A stretch of DNA of 64,000 nt from an uncultured Clostridia bacterium (GTDB taxonomy: Bacteria > Bacillota > Clostridia > TANB77 > CAG-508). Position 1 is the first letter of the stretch. Each line of letters starts with the position of its first letter. This document shows, in pieces, positions 1 through 9,338 of this stretch. The position numbers and the translations under genes are program-made. Location of the stretch: positions 1 through 64,000 of the forward strand of contig CAKPPF010000004.1 in assembly GCA_934177485.1 (NCBI GenBank), written 5' to 3'. The notes under the pieces are model-generated. The model did not search any database, had not been told where the DNA came from, and was given only the letters and a program-made list of their open reading frames with translations.

Positions 1-76
1 GGGTGGAAGATGGGACTCGAACCCACGGTCTCCAGTGCCACAAACTGGCGCGTTAACCAACTACGCTACATCCACC
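1..76 (-). tRNA. tRNA-His (anticodon GTG)
   Basis: Read on the minus strand this folds as a cloverleaf. The anticodon stem CCAGT/ACTGG encloses a seven-base loop with GTG, and the T arm contains GTTCGAGTC. An extra 5' G faces C73, the G-1:C73 pair that marks tRNA-His. The acceptor stem has one U6-U67 mismatch. Position 1 appears to be C74, so the rest of the CCA end lies outside the window. Confidence 0.93.
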
Positions 77-110
77 AATTGCACTATGTCATTTAAATAA
101 CAGTGCAATT
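77..110. repeat. Inverted repeat abutting the tRNA-His 5' end
   Basis: Nine-base perfect arms AATTGCACT and AGTGCAATT enclose a 16-nt AT-rich loop. The repeat directly touches the 5' end of the tRNA. No U-tract follows on either strand, so a classical terminator is unlikely. It may be a leader hairpin of the tRNA precursor. Confidence 0.4.
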
Positions 111-272
111 AATATTTTAACTCATTATATATATTTTTGTCAAGTAAATTTATATTTTTTACCTTAAAATTTTAAAATACTTAATATACGCAAATCATAA
201 AAGACCAAAAGCAATGAGTTGTGTTTTTACATATAATTTGTAAACTTAAGTTTTATAAAAAGATTTTTTTGT

Positions 273-959
273 TTAAGCTTCTTTTGCTAAAACTATAGTT
301 CTTGCTTTGCTATCGTCTGTACAAGTTGATAAAGAAATTTCTCTTTTTCCATCTGTATTTCTTGTCATGTAATTTCCTTCACTGCCACTTGCTCTATATA
401 TGTCATAAATTTTATATTTTACTTTTGTTCCAGACACATCTGTAATATATATAAGATCGCCTTTTTCTAATTTTTTAACATTTGAAAACATTGTTCCGTT
501 TCTATAGTTATGCCCTATAATTACTGAATTTCCGACCTGATTTAATCCATTTGCTGTATATAAAAGTACAACTGAAGTTTCAAGAGACTTTGGACTTAGT
601 TTTTCCAAAATTGGATATTTTAAACTTATTTTAGGTATTTGAATAGTTCCAATAACGTCAAAACCTTTATACTTAGTTTTTGTTCCACTACTTCCATTTT
701 CTGTTGAATTAGAATTTTCTTCTGTAATGCTTCCATTAATTCCAGAAATATCTGTTTTATTTTCATTTGTAGTAGTATTATTATTAGGTTTGTTTACAGT
801 TGCTTGTTCAAAAGCATTGGCAGCATCAATGGCATCACTATCAGTATGATAAGCTTTATATATTTTTGTTCCAACTAAAATGGCTATTCCTAATATTGCA
901 ACTATTGCTATTATAAGAATTATTGTCAATAAATTTCCATATTTACTATTATTAAACAT
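273..959 (-). CDS. Sortase family transpeptidase
   Basis: This is a sortase, a membrane-anchored cysteine transpeptidase that links surface proteins to the cell wall or builds pili. The 228-residue protein has an N-terminal membrane segment (about residues 10-32) and a low-complexity Asn/Thr/Ser linker (50-95). The sortase barrel carries catalytic His150 (in IIGHNY), Cys213 (in LSTCTDD) and Arg220. The start is preceded by GGAGG. No pilin or LPXTG-substrate gene is adjacent, so it may be a housekeeping enzyme. The class (D/E-like by the short STC motif) is uncertain. Confidence 0.88.
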   Translation of the reverse strand: MFNNSKYGNLLTIILIIAIVAILGIAILVGTKIYKAYHTDSDAIDAANAFEQATVNKPNNNTTTNENKTDISGINGSITEENSNSTENGSSGTKTKYKGFDVIGTIQIPKISLKYPILEKLSPKSLETSVVLLYTANGLNQVGNSVIIGHNYRNGTMFSNVKKLEKGDLIYITDVSGTKVKYKIYDIYRASGSEGNYMTRNTDGKREISLSTCTDDSKARTIVLAKEA

Positions 960-1030
960 TAATTTCCTCCTTTTTAAGAAGTATTCTCTAATCTACATTA
1001 TATCACATTTTTTGTCTCTTGAACAGTCTT

Positions 1031-1363
1031 TTATATTTTTAACTTTTTTCCACCTAAAAGATGTAAATGTAAATGCATAACTTCTTGTCCTCCGTCTGGG
1101 CCACAATTATTTACTATTCTATAACCATTTTCTAAACCAAACTCTTTTGCAAGTTTTTTTATAACAGTAAACATTTTTCCAATTAAAGCTTCATCCTGTT
1201 CTTCTATCTTCATAGCACTAGAAATATGTTTCTTAGGAATAACTAATATATGAACAGGTGCTTTAGGATGTATATCTTTAAAGGCTAAGATTTCTTTATC
1301 TTCATATACTTTTTCTGATGGTATTTCACCATTTATTATTTTGCAGAATAAACAATTTTCCAT
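1031..1363 (-). CDS. HIT family (histidine triad) nucleotide-binding protein
   Basis: The protein is a small HIT hydrolase of the HINT branch, which typically cleaves AMP-lysine or other nucleoside phosphoramidates in the cytoplasm. Its 110 residues carry CxxC (Cys4, Cys7) near the N-terminus and the triad HLHLHLLGG, with His97, His99 and His101. Length is normal for the family. It starts 15 nt after alaS with its own GGAG site, so the two are almost certainly co-transcribed. HINT proteins elsewhere act on adenylates made by aminoacyl-tRNA synthetases, which would fit this neighbour, though that link is inferred. Confidence 0.92.
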   Translation of the reverse strand: MENCLFCKIINGEIPSEKVYEDKEILAFKDIHPKAPVHILVIPKKHISSAMKIEEQDEALIGKMFTVIKKLAKEFGLENGYRIVNNCGPDGGQEVMHLHLHLLGGKKLKI

Positions 1364-1378
1364 TTTTCTCTTTCTCCT

Positions 1379-3148
1379 TTATTCTAGAATTGCTTTAATA
1401 CGTCTTACACCTGCTGATGATGCTTCTTCTTTTTTTATTTTGAATTTTCCAAGTTCAGATGTATTTTTTACATGAGGACCACCACATAACTCTAAAGAAA
1501 CATCTCCTATTTTATATACAGTTACTATGTCACCATATTTTTCTATAAACATAGCTTCTGCACCCATGGCAATAGCATCTTCTTTTTTCATTTCTAGTTT
1601 TTCAACTGGTATTGCCATTTTTATGTATTCATTTACTAAATTTTCAACTTTTTGTTTTTCCTCATCCGTCATTTTAGCGTCATGTGAAAAGTCAAATCTA
1701 AGTCTTTCTGCTGTGATGTTGCTTCCTTTTTGATGAACATGATTTCCTAAAACTCGTTTTAGTGCTGCATTTAAAAGATGTGTTGCAGTATGATATTTTG
1801 TTTCCATATCTCCTGTTGAAGCAAGTCCACCTTTAAATTTTTGTTCTGCACCTGCTCTTGATTTTTCTTGATGCTCTTGGAATTTTTTATTAAATCCATC
1901 TACATCAACTGTTAAATTTAATTCTTTGGCAAGTTCAACTGTTAATTCTATTGGAAATCCAAATGTATCGTATAATCTGAAAGCTGTATCTTTGTCTATT
2001 TCTTTCATATTATTATTAGCAACAACTTTTTCAAATTCTTTTAAGCCTTTTTCTAATGTTCTATTAAATTTTACTTTTTCACTTGATATTACTTCAAGTA
2101 TTGCTTCTTTATTTTTTTCTATTTCTTTGTAATAATCTTTATATTCGTCTATTATTAATGTTGCTAGTTCAGTATCCCAATTACTTGATATGTCTATATC
2201 CAATTTCTTTGCATGTCTTATCATTCTTCTAATTAATCTTCTTAATACATATCCTTGATCTTTATTAGATGGTTTTATTCCTGAGTTATCACCAGCAATC
2301 ATAACAATTGCTCTAATATGGTCTGCAATAATTCTCATACTTGCAGTATATTTCTCGTCATCATAAGAATGGTTAGATAATTCTTCAATTTTTTTAATAA
2401 TTCCACTCCATATAGAAGATTTATAATTGTCTGTATATCCTTCTAGAATTGCAGTTACTCTCTCAACTCCAAGACCTGTATCAACATTTTTATTTTTTAA
2501 TGGTGTAAATGTTCCATCTGTTTCATGGTTATATTGCATAAAAACATTATTCCATATTTCTACCCAATTTTCATCTTCTGGATTATAAATATTCGGAACT
2601 GGTTCGTTGCTTCTCCAATAAAAAATTTCTGTATCTGGTCCACATGGTCCTGTAAGTTCCATATTAGGCCACCAATTGTCATCTTCTCCTAAGAACGCAA
2701 TCTTTTCTTCTTTTATTCCTAAGCCTTTCCATAGCTCTGCTGATTCTGTATCAGCAGGAACTATATCGTTTCCTTTAAAAACCGTTACTGCTAATTTTTC
2801 CACTGGAATATTTAATTCTTTTGTTAAAAATTCAAAACTCCATGGGATTGATTGTTCTTTAAAATAATCTCCTAAAGACCAATTTCCTAGCATTTCAAAA
2901 AATGTATGGTGTGTTTTGTCTCCTACTTCATCTAAGTCGTTTGTTCTAAAACATTTTTGAACATCTGTTAAGCGTTTTCCTTCTGGATGAGGCTCTCCTT
3001 TTAAATATGGCACTAATGGTTGCATACCTGCAGTATTAAACAAACATGTAGGATCATTTTCCGGTATAATTGGTGCACTTGGTATTATTTTATGACCTCT
3101 TTCTTCAAAGAACTTTAAATATGTATTTTTTAAATCTATTTTATTCAT
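1379..3148 (-). CDS. alaS: Alanine--tRNA ligase, short form without C-Ala domain
   Basis: Alanyl-tRNA synthetase charges tRNA-Ala. The N-terminal class II catalytic core is clear (FNTAGMQPLVPYL, KCFRTNDLDEVG), followed by the tRNA-recognition helices and the editing domain with its HTATHLL and CGGPH zinc/hydrolysis motifs. The protein stops at 589 residues just after the editing domain. Typical bacterial AlaRS has about 870, so the whole C-terminal DHHA1/C-Ala domain is absent. The stop is followed directly by the HIT gene, so this is not a window-edge effect. A GAGGT site precedes the start. Confidence 0.95.
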   Translation of the reverse strand: MNKIDLKNTYLKFFEERGHKIIPSAPIIPENDPTCLFNTAGMQPLVPYLKGEPHPEGKRLTDVQKCFRTNDLDEVGDKTHHTFFEMLGNWSLGDYFKEQSIPWSFEFLTKELNIPVEKLAVTVFKGNDIVPADTESAELWKGLGIKEEKIAFLGEDDNWWPNMELTGPCGPDTEIFYWRSNEPVPNIYNPEDENWVEIWNNVFMQYNHETDGTFTPLKNKNVDTGLGVERVTAILEGYTDNYKSSIWSGIIKKIEELSNHSYDDEKYTASMRIIADHIRAIVMIAGDNSGIKPSNKDQGYVLRRLIRRMIRHAKKLDIDISSNWDTELATLIIDEYKDYYKEIEKNKEAILEVISSEKVKFNRTLEKGLKEFEKVVANNNMKEIDKDTAFRLYDTFGFPIELTVELAKELNLTVDVDGFNKKFQEHQEKSRAGAEQKFKGGLASTGDMETKYHTATHLLNAALKRVLGNHVHQKGSNITAERLRFDFSHDAKMTDEEKQKVENLVNEYIKMAIPVEKLEMKKEDAIAMGAEAMFIEKYGDIVTVYKIGDVSLELCGGPHVKNTSELGKFKIKKEEASSAGVRRIKAILE

Positions 3149-3273
3149 TTATATGTACCTCTTTGTTTTTAGCATTCTGCTTAAAATTATAATATATTTA
3201 AGTAGAAAATGCAATAACTTAAATGTAAGAAGAAAATATTTGTTACTAGTTAATAGTTTAAAATATTACTAAT

Positions 3274-3307
3274 GTTTTGGGTAGGCATAAAACCTGCCAC
3301 CCAAAAC
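3274..3307. repeat. GGCAGG-type palindrome
   Basis: The arms GTTTTGGGTaGGCA and TGCCaCCCAAAAC flank a TAAAACC loop. This is a member of the short palindrome family seen again at 6973, 28671, 28732, 34974 and 41991. It lies between spoVT and alaS, where it could act as a weak transcriptional barrier. Confidence 0.6.
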
Positions 3308-3339
3308 ACTACATTAATTTTTTTGTTTTATTTTATATT

Positions 3340-3894
3340 CTATATTTCCATTTGGCTGCTCAAAAATCCTGCTGCTGATTGAGCAACTTTTTCTTCTGTT
3401 TCTGTCATTTTATTTTTAGAATCTTTTGAAATTAAAACTACGCTTCCAATTACATCTCCTTGTGATATTATTGGATATATTACTTGTGCATTAAATTTTC
3501 TTTCTTGATTATCATTTTTAGTTATTGGTATTGCAATATCATTATTTTTATTACTTCTATATATTTCTCTATCTTCCAATACTTCTTCTAGTTCTTTAGA
3601 TATATCTTGCTCTAAGAATTCCTTTTTTGAAGCTCCAGATACTGCAATTACATTATCTTTATCTGTTATACATGCAATATGTCCTGTTGTTTTTGCCAAA
3701 GTTTCTGCATAGTTTGTAGCAAATTCTGAAAGTTCACCTATAGGAGAATATTTTTTTAATATAACTTCTCCTTCTCTGCCTGTAAATATTTCTATTGGAT
3801 CTCCCTCTTTTATTCTTAAAACTTTTCTTATTTCTTTAGGAATTACAATTCTTCCTAAGTCATCTATTCTTCTTACAACGCCTGTTGCCTTCAT
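3340..3894 (-). CDS. spoVT: Stage V sporulation protein T (AbrB-family regulator)
   Basis: SpoVT is a DNA-binding regulator active in the forespore late in sporulation. The first 50 residues are an AbrB swapped-hairpin domain (MKATGVVRRIDDLGRIVIP, then EIRKVLRIKEGDPIEIF). The remainder is the GAF-like domain typical of SpoVT, and the 184-residue length matches the family. The start has a GGAGGAA site. It is the first clear sign that the organism forms spores. No confident sigma-G promoter could be read upstream. Confidence 0.93.
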   Translation of the reverse strand: MKATGVVRRIDDLGRIVIPKEIRKVLRIKEGDPIEIFTGREGEVILKKYSPIGELSEFATNYAETLAKTTGHIACITDKDNVIAVSGASKKEFLEQDISKELEEVLEDREIYRSNKNNDIAIPITKNDNQERKFNAQVIYPIISQGDVIGSVVLISKDSKNKMTETEEKVAQSAAGFLSSQMEI

Positions 3895-3960
3895 ATTATT
3901 CCTCCTACAATTTAAATTTATTATTTATATTATTTGAAAAATATGAAATTTTATGTACAA

Positions 3961-4140
3961 AAAAAGTGGCTTTGCCAAAATTTTTTCTTGGTGTTTAGAA
4001 TTTTTTAAAAGAAACAAAGCGACTTTATGTCGCCCTTTGTTCTCGCCAGATTTGAGTTTTCGACTGTAAGGAGAAAATCTTAAATGGCATGCGTTTAGCT
4101 ATTTTTATATAGTAGGAAATTAGAAATTTCCTACTATATA
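3961..4140 (+). repeat. Modular palindromic repeat, type A (copy 1)
   Basis: This fills most of the 300-base gap between spoVT and the KAP gene. It contains a GTGGC...GCCA remnant, a GCGACtttatGTCGC hairpin, the core hairpin at 4045-4088 and a terminal palindrome (4102-4144) with TATATAGTAGGAAATT against its complement. The core's outer pairs are GCCA/TGGC here, against GCCC/GGGC in the copies at 35034 and 41580, which is a compensatory change. No coding potential was seen. Confidence 0.8.
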
Positions 4141-4173
4141 AAAAAGATTTTGTTATTTAAAACAAAATCTTTT
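4141..4173 (-). terminator. Intrinsic terminator after the KAP NTPase gene
   Basis: The arms AAAGATTTTGTT and AACAAAATCTTT form a hairpin just beyond the stop codon at 4196. A T-rich run follows on the minus strand. Confidence 0.65.
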
Positions 4174-4195
4174 AAAATAATTATATATTTATAGT

Positions 4196-6145
4196 TTAAT
4201 CGTTTTTATATTTATCTATAATAATTCCTAATACTTCTGAAAAATCTTTTAACATAACTACTTTTATGCTATTATCCTTAGAACTTGTATAATCATCCAT
4301 TATTTGTTTTAGTTGCTCTATATTTGGAATTTCAGGTTCTATTTCATCATGATACAAGCTTTCCCTATTAAGCAATTTTTCTTTTATAGTAACTATATCT
4401 TCATTGCTAGCACACGATATTCTTTGAAACATTTGGAATGAATCATAGTATTTAAATATTGGCAATTTCATGCATTCTTTGTCAAATCTTTCATAAAACT
4501 GTTCCATTCTCATTGGAATACATTTAAAAATTTCTTCAGCCTTTTCTACATACATTTTCTCTTTTAGTTTTGCATTTAGTTGATTAAAGTGTTCTAATAT
4601 TTCATTCATATCTTCATCTTGTTCAATTATCTCATTTTTTTCTATTTCCGCTTTCATGTTTTCACAGTATTTAGATGTAAGTGATGCAACATTCATTCCA
4701 TTAAAAAATAACATTTTTATTGTTTTCATATCGTAGTTTATTAGGCCTTTTTTTATAAAATAATCAAAATACCCAAATAATTTTACCATATCAACTAAAT
4801 TAATTTTTCCTGTTTTTAAGTTATCTATTACTTCTGATATAACACCATCAAATTCATCGTCATCTATTTTCCAATATTCTTCAGTAAGTAATCTTTTATA
4901 ACCTGGTAATTTTGCTGTATCTACTGTGTCTATTATTGTTTCCATATTAGCTTTAAATACTTTCATGTCAAATATTCTTGTTCGTACATATATTTCTATA
5001 AATTTAAAAAATCTATATTCAGACTTAAAATTATAATAATAATTATTATCAAATTCTTTTATATAAAATTGTCTATTATCCATTAGTACTCTTGAAGATA
5101 CTAAAATTGACTTATATTCTTCATTGCTATTAATATTAACAAATTTATCTTTTGTAATTTTCCCTGCTTTAATCTCAAATGAAACAGCAATTGTAAAAAT
5201 AAGCATTGTCTGCAAAACTCTATGATTTGTATTAGGATAGTTTTTGTTGACCATTTCATAAATTTTTTTAAAATCATTTAAAGAATGTTTTAGTATTCTT
5301 AAGTTTCGTGTTCCGCTTCTATTGAATGTAGTAATTATTAATCTTGTATTTTCTCTTAAGAACCTTATTAAATCTGGATTATTTTCATATCTCATTAAGA
5401 GTCCATTTATAATATAAGTAAACTCTGGTGCATATTCAAAGGTTTCTCCTATTAGTTTCTCTTTTATTCTTTCATAATCATTTGCTTTATCAAATACATA
5501 TTCTATTTTATCTCTAATTTGTTCAACTATAGGTTTGTCAGAAACTTTACTTAGGTCTCCTTCCTTATCCAAAAGATATGTTGCTATAAATGTTTTCATT
5601 TCCAAATTACTACTTTTTAATTTTGTTGCTAGTTCCTTTTCATTACATATAATTATTGTTTTTATATGGTCATGCTCTACAAAATTATTAATATACCCTA
5701 AAATATCTATAACATCTACATTTGCTCTTTCCAAGTCATCAAAGCATAAAATCTTGTCGTCTGTAGAAAAGAAATCCGCATAATTAATTCTGTCTCCATT
5801 TTGTGTAACCCCAAAGAAATTTGCCATGTCTAATCCAGTTTTCGCATATTCTGGTATATTAGTTTGATTATGAGCATTCATGAATTTTTTTAAATTTTTA
5901 TCCATCAGTTGTGTAGTCTCTATAAATATCTTTTTACTTATTTCTTCAAGATTTGAAATACCATATAAAGACATATAAATTGTTGTATATTGCTTTCCAT
6001 TAATATGCATATTTTCAATTCTATTTCTGATTTTATGATTCCAGAAATATGTCTTTCCGCTTCCCCACTCGCCATTTATCATAATGGCATAATCTGTGTA
6101 ATCAGATCTAACATAATCTAATATACTTTCAACTAAATCTTCCAT
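4196..6145 (-). CDS. KAP-family P-loop NTPase
   Basis: This large (649 aa) STAND-like NTPase resembles the KAP family. Walker A is GEWGSGKT at residues 25-32 and Walker B is ILCFDDLER at about 132-140, followed by a sensor-like strand IIICNEKE. The rest is helical and charged. No membrane segments are visible, whereas many KAP proteins have some inserted in the NTPase domain. KAP proteins in bacteria are linked to membrane-associated signalling and, in some cases, phage exclusion; the role here is unknown. It lies 20 nt after comF with an AAAGGA site and may be co-transcribed, and it ends at a terminator. Confidence 0.75.
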   Translation of the reverse strand: MEDLVESILDYVRSDYTDYAIMINGEWGSGKTYFWNHKIRNRIENMHINGKQYTTIYMSLYGISNLEEISKKIFIETTQLMDKNLKKFMNAHNQTNIPEYAKTGLDMANFFGVTQNGDRINYADFFSTDDKILCFDDLERANVDVIDILGYINNFVEHDHIKTIIICNEKELATKLKSSNLEMKTFIATYLLDKEGDLSKVSDKPIVEQIRDKIEYVFDKANDYERIKEKLIGETFEYAPEFTYIINGLLMRYENNPDLIRFLRENTRLIITTFNRSGTRNLRILKHSLNDFKKIYEMVNKNYPNTNHRVLQTMLIFTIAVSFEIKAGKITKDKFVNINSNEEYKSILVSSRVLMDNRQFYIKEFDNNYYYNFKSEYRFFKFIEIYVRTRIFDMKVFKANMETIIDTVDTAKLPGYKRLLTEEYWKIDDDEFDGVISEVIDNLKTGKINLVDMVKLFGYFDYFIKKGLINYDMKTIKMLFFNGMNVASLTSKYCENMKAEIEKNEIIEQDEDMNEILEHFNQLNAKLKEKMYVEKAEEIFKCIPMRMEQFYERFDKECMKLPIFKYYDSFQMFQRISCASNEDIVTIKEKLLNRESLYHDEIEPEIPNIEQLKQIMDDYTSSKDNSIKVVMLKDFSEVLGIIIDKYKND

Positions 6146-6165
6146 ATTAAAATCCTTTCTTTTAT

Positions 6166-6834
6166 TTAATCTTTTGCAATAGTAATTATAGCGACATCTT
6201 TTGCTCCATTTTGTTTTAAAACTCTAGAACATTCATTAACTGTATTTCCCGTAGTAAAAATGTCGTCTAGTAAGATTATACTTTTTCCAGTAACTTCATC
6301 TACATTTTTTATTTTATATGCATTAATAACATTTTCTTTTCTGTCTTTTTTATTTTTAGTGCTTTGTGGTTTATTATTTCTAATCTTTTTTAATACATTA
6401 TTTTTATAATTTAAACCTAGTATTTTAGATATTCCTTTAGCTAGCAATTCGCTTTGATTATATCCTCTTTTAACTTTTCTAAAATAATGTATCGGAACTG
6501 GAATTATTATATCATAAGATTTTAAAATTTTACAAAATTTTTTATTTTTTGTTATGAATTCTATTAAGCATTTGTATATATATGGTTTTTGATTAAACTT
6601 ATAATCTATCAGTTTATTTTTTATTATTCCTTCATATTTAAAAATATATAAATGTTTTGAAAAATATTTATTATTATAATAATCTATTTTAAATTTAGCA
6701 AGATTATTTAACATAATTTCACATTTAGGACACAAACTTTTTTTATATATTTTATCACATATTCCGCATACATTAGGATAAATTAAATTAAAAATATAAT
6801 TAATAATAGATAATATGTTTACCATCTTTCTCAT
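6166..6834 (-). CDS. comF: ComF family protein (phosphoribosyltransferase fold)
   Basis: The protein is a ComF-type competence protein that helps single-stranded DNA uptake and transformation on the cytoplasmic side. An N-terminal zinc finger (CGICDK followed by CPKC) precedes a phosphoribosyltransferase domain ending in the PRPP-binding motif ILLDDIFTTGNT. At 222 residues it is a normal length. The start is either the ATG at 6834 or one three codons in. recD2 lies upstream on the same strand and a dprA is elsewhere in the window, so at least part of a competence toolkit is present. Confidence 0.88.
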   Translation of the reverse strand: MRKMVNILSIINYIFNLIYPNVCGICDKIYKKSLCPKCEIMLNNLAKFKIDYYNNKYFSKHLYIFKYEGIIKNKLIDYKFNQKPYIYKCLIEFITKNKKFCKILKSYDIIIPVPIHYFRKVKRGYNQSELLAKGISKILGLNYKNNVLKKIRNNKPQSTKNKKDRKENVINAYKIKNVDEVTGKSIILLDDIFTTGNTVNECSRVLKQNGAKDVAIITIAKD

Positions 6835-6897
6835 CTCTTTCTATTTAATTATTAAATAATTTTTGGATTTTTCTTTTTGAATAAATTATTAGAATTT

Positions 6898-6993
6898 AAA
6901 ATTTTTTATATAGTAGAAAATTTCTCATTTCCTACTATGGAACAAATAAGAAAAATTTATAATTTTTCTTTCGGGCAGGCACAAGACCTGCCC
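6898..6993. repeat. Repeat fragments: type A tail plus GGCAGG palindrome
   Basis: The 222-base gap between comF and recD2 holds a degenerate copy of the terminal palindrome of the modular repeat (TATATAGTAGAAAATTTC, from 6907). Downstream is a perfect short palindrome at 6973-6993, GGGCAGG/CCTGCCC around CACAAGA. Nothing coding was seen. Confidence 0.6.
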
Positions 6994-7057
6994 AGTATTG
7001 GAATCAGTTAATTTTAAATAACCCATTGGCTAGTAACCAAAAGTTCTCGATGCTTTT

Positions 7058-9265
7058 CTACATATTTATTAATTTATATTCTAGTCCTGTATTTCTTTTT
7101 TTACTATCGTGATTTGCAATCATTTTGTCTATTACTACTTGCGGACCTATTACTATTAATAATTTTCTTGCTCTTGTAATTGCTGTGTATAACAGGTTTC
7201 TAGTAAGTAGCATTGGTGCGGACGCTGTAATAGGAAGAATTACTACATCAAATTCACTTCCCTGAGATTTATGCACTGTAATTGCATATGCATGTTCAAT
7301 TTGTTCAATATCCTGATATGAATACCATGCATTTTTATTGTCATCATATAATACTTTAATCTGTTTTTCTTTTTCATCAATGTCTATAATAGTTCCAAAC
7401 TCACCATTAAAAATACCGCTTCCATATTCAATTGTATCTGTTTTCTTTTCCCAGTATATATCATAATTGTTTTTAATTTGCATTACTCTGTCGCCTTGTC
7501 TATATATTGTATTTCCAAATGTTTTTTCTTTTTTATAGTCTGCCTTTGGATTTAATTCTTCCTGTAAATATTTATTTAATTCTCTTGTGCCAATTAAGCC
7601 TTTTTTACTTGGAGTAATTACTTGTATATTTTTAAAAAACTCATAATTTCCAAACTTTTTAAGCCTGTCTTTTGATAAACTTAAAATGTTTGCTAGAATT
7701 TTTTCTTGATTGTATTCATTTATGTAAAAGAAGTCCTCATTCAAATCTTCATTTGTATTTTTTAGAAATGTTTCTCCCTTATTTACATTATGTGCATTTA
7801 ATATTATTTTACTCTTTGCAGCTTGTCTAAAAATCTTATCTAAACTTACAGTTGCAAATCTGTTTGAGTTTATAATACTTTTTAATACACATCCAGGCCC
7901 CACTGATGGAAGTTGGTCTATATCTCCTACCAAAATTAATTTTGTTCCTAAATAAATAGCTTTTACTAGATAGTTCATTAAAAACACATCTACCATTGAC
8001 ATTTCATCTACAATTATAACATCAGCATCTATTGGCGTAAATTCTTGTTCTACATCTTCAATTCCTAAATCATCTTTTATTTTTCCTATTTCAAGAACTC
8101 TATGTAAAGTTTTTGCTTCTTGCTTAGTTGCTTCTTCCATTCTTTTTGCGGCTCTGCCTGTAGGAGCACACAATACAACTTTTTTCCCGTTATTTTTATA
8201 AAGTTCTAGTACCGTTTTTATAATTGTTGTTTTACCTGTACCAGGTCCACCAGTTATTACACACACATTGTTTTCGTTAATTTGTTCAATTGCTTCTAAT
8301 TGTTTTTCAGATAATATAATATCATCATTTTTTTCTAATAAATTTAGTTCTTTTTTTAGGTTCGAGATGTATTTTATATTTTTACTACTGTCCAATAATA
8401 AAAGCTTTTCTGCAATATTTATCTCTGCTTTATTATATGCAAACAAATATATCCATTCGTTGTTTTCTCTTGTTTCTATTACTATTTCTTGTTTAGCTCT
8501 TAAGTTAATAATCTCGCTTTCTATTAGTTCTTCTGGTATATTTAAAAGTTGAGTAACAAATTGAATTAAGTTATTTTTTGCTACACACGTATGGCCATTT
8601 AAAGTTGCAAGCCCTATACTATACTTTATTCCATTTGATATTCTTTCTGGATTTGCGTAATCCATTCCTAAGTCTAATGCCATTTTATCTATTTGTTTAA
8701 AGTCTATTCCTCGAACCATATCTACTAATATATAAGGATTTTCTTCTATTTTTGATATTGTATTTTCACCAATTTTTTTATATATTCCTTGAGCAGCACT
8801 TACAGGTATTTTAAATTTATCTAAAAAACTTACTAATTGCCATAATTCAAATCCCTCATTAAAACTCTCTGCAATTTCAATTGCTTTTGTTTTTGTTATT
8901 CCTTTTATTCTAGCAAGTTTTTCTGGTTCAAATTTAAATATAGATATTGTTTCTTCTCCAAATTCTTTTATTATTTTATGTGCAGTCGCAGGACCAATTC
9001 CTTTTATACTTCCATTAGCCAAATATCTTTCTAAAGCATCCAAAGTCTGTGGTATTATTTTTTCAAATGTTTCAATTTTAAATTGTCTACCATATTCTTG
9101 GTGCGTAACAAATTTTCCTTGTAGTTTTAGAATATCTCCAACATTAATAAAAGGTAAATATCCTACAACTGTGAATATTTCCTCTGATGTTTCTAAATTA
9201 GCAATTGTATAACTATTAACTTCGTTTTTATAAATTATATCTACTATTTCTCCCTCTAATTCCAT
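7058..9265 (-). CDS. recD2: ATP-dependent RecD2-type DNA helicase
   Basis: RecD2 is a 5'-3' superfamily 1B helicase acting in recombination and replication-fork repair without RecBC. The 735-residue protein has the RecD2 N-terminal OB-like region and helix-hairpin-helix motifs (SIKGIGPATAHKII, IKGITKTKAIEI). It then has Walker A GGPGTGKTT, the DEMSMVD Walker B, LVGDIDQLPSVGPG, and the C-terminal motif AYAITVHKSQGSEFDVVILP. All canonical helicase motifs look intact. Confidence 0.95.
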   Translation of the reverse strand: MELEGEIVDIIYKNEVNSYTIANLETSEEIFTVVGYLPFINVGDILKLQGKFVTHQEYGRQFKIETFEKIIPQTLDALERYLANGSIKGIGPATAHKIIKEFGEETISIFKFEPEKLARIKGITKTKAIEIAESFNEGFELWQLVSFLDKFKIPVSAAQGIYKKIGENTISKIEENPYILVDMVRGIDFKQIDKMALDLGMDYANPERISNGIKYSIGLATLNGHTCVAKNNLIQFVTQLLNIPEELIESEIINLRAKQEIVIETRENNEWIYLFAYNKAEINIAEKLLLLDSSKNIKYISNLKKELNLLEKNDDIILSEKQLEAIEQINENNVCVITGGPGTGKTTIIKTVLELYKNNGKKVVLCAPTGRAAKRMEEATKQEAKTLHRVLEIGKIKDDLGIEDVEQEFTPIDADVIIVDEMSMVDVFLMNYLVKAIYLGTKLILVGDIDQLPSVGPGCVLKSIINSNRFATVSLDKIFRQAAKSKIILNAHNVNKGETFLKNTNEDLNEDFFYINEYNQEKILANILSLSKDRLKKFGNYEFFKNIQVITPSKKGLIGTRELNKYLQEELNPKADYKKEKTFGNTIYRQGDRVMQIKNNYDIYWEKKTDTIEYGSGIFNGEFGTIIDIDEKEKQIKVLYDDNKNAWYSYQDIEQIEHAYAITVHKSQGSEFDVVILPITASAPMLLTRNLLYTAITRARKLLIVIGPQVVIDKMIANHDSKKRNTGLEYKLINM

Positions 9266-9304
9266 ATTCCATCTCTTACATTGTTTTTATCATCTATATT
9301 ATTC

Positions 9305-9323
9305 TAGCACATAAATTGTGCTA
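9305..9323. repeat. Short perfect inverted repeat TAGCACA-N5-TGTGCTA
   Basis: Seven-base arms lie between the recD2 start and the DUF4363 stop. It could be an operator in the recD2 promoter region or a weak terminator for the upstream membrane-gene pair; no U-tract follows. Confidence 0.4.
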
Positions 9324-9338
9324 TATGCAATTCTTTAT

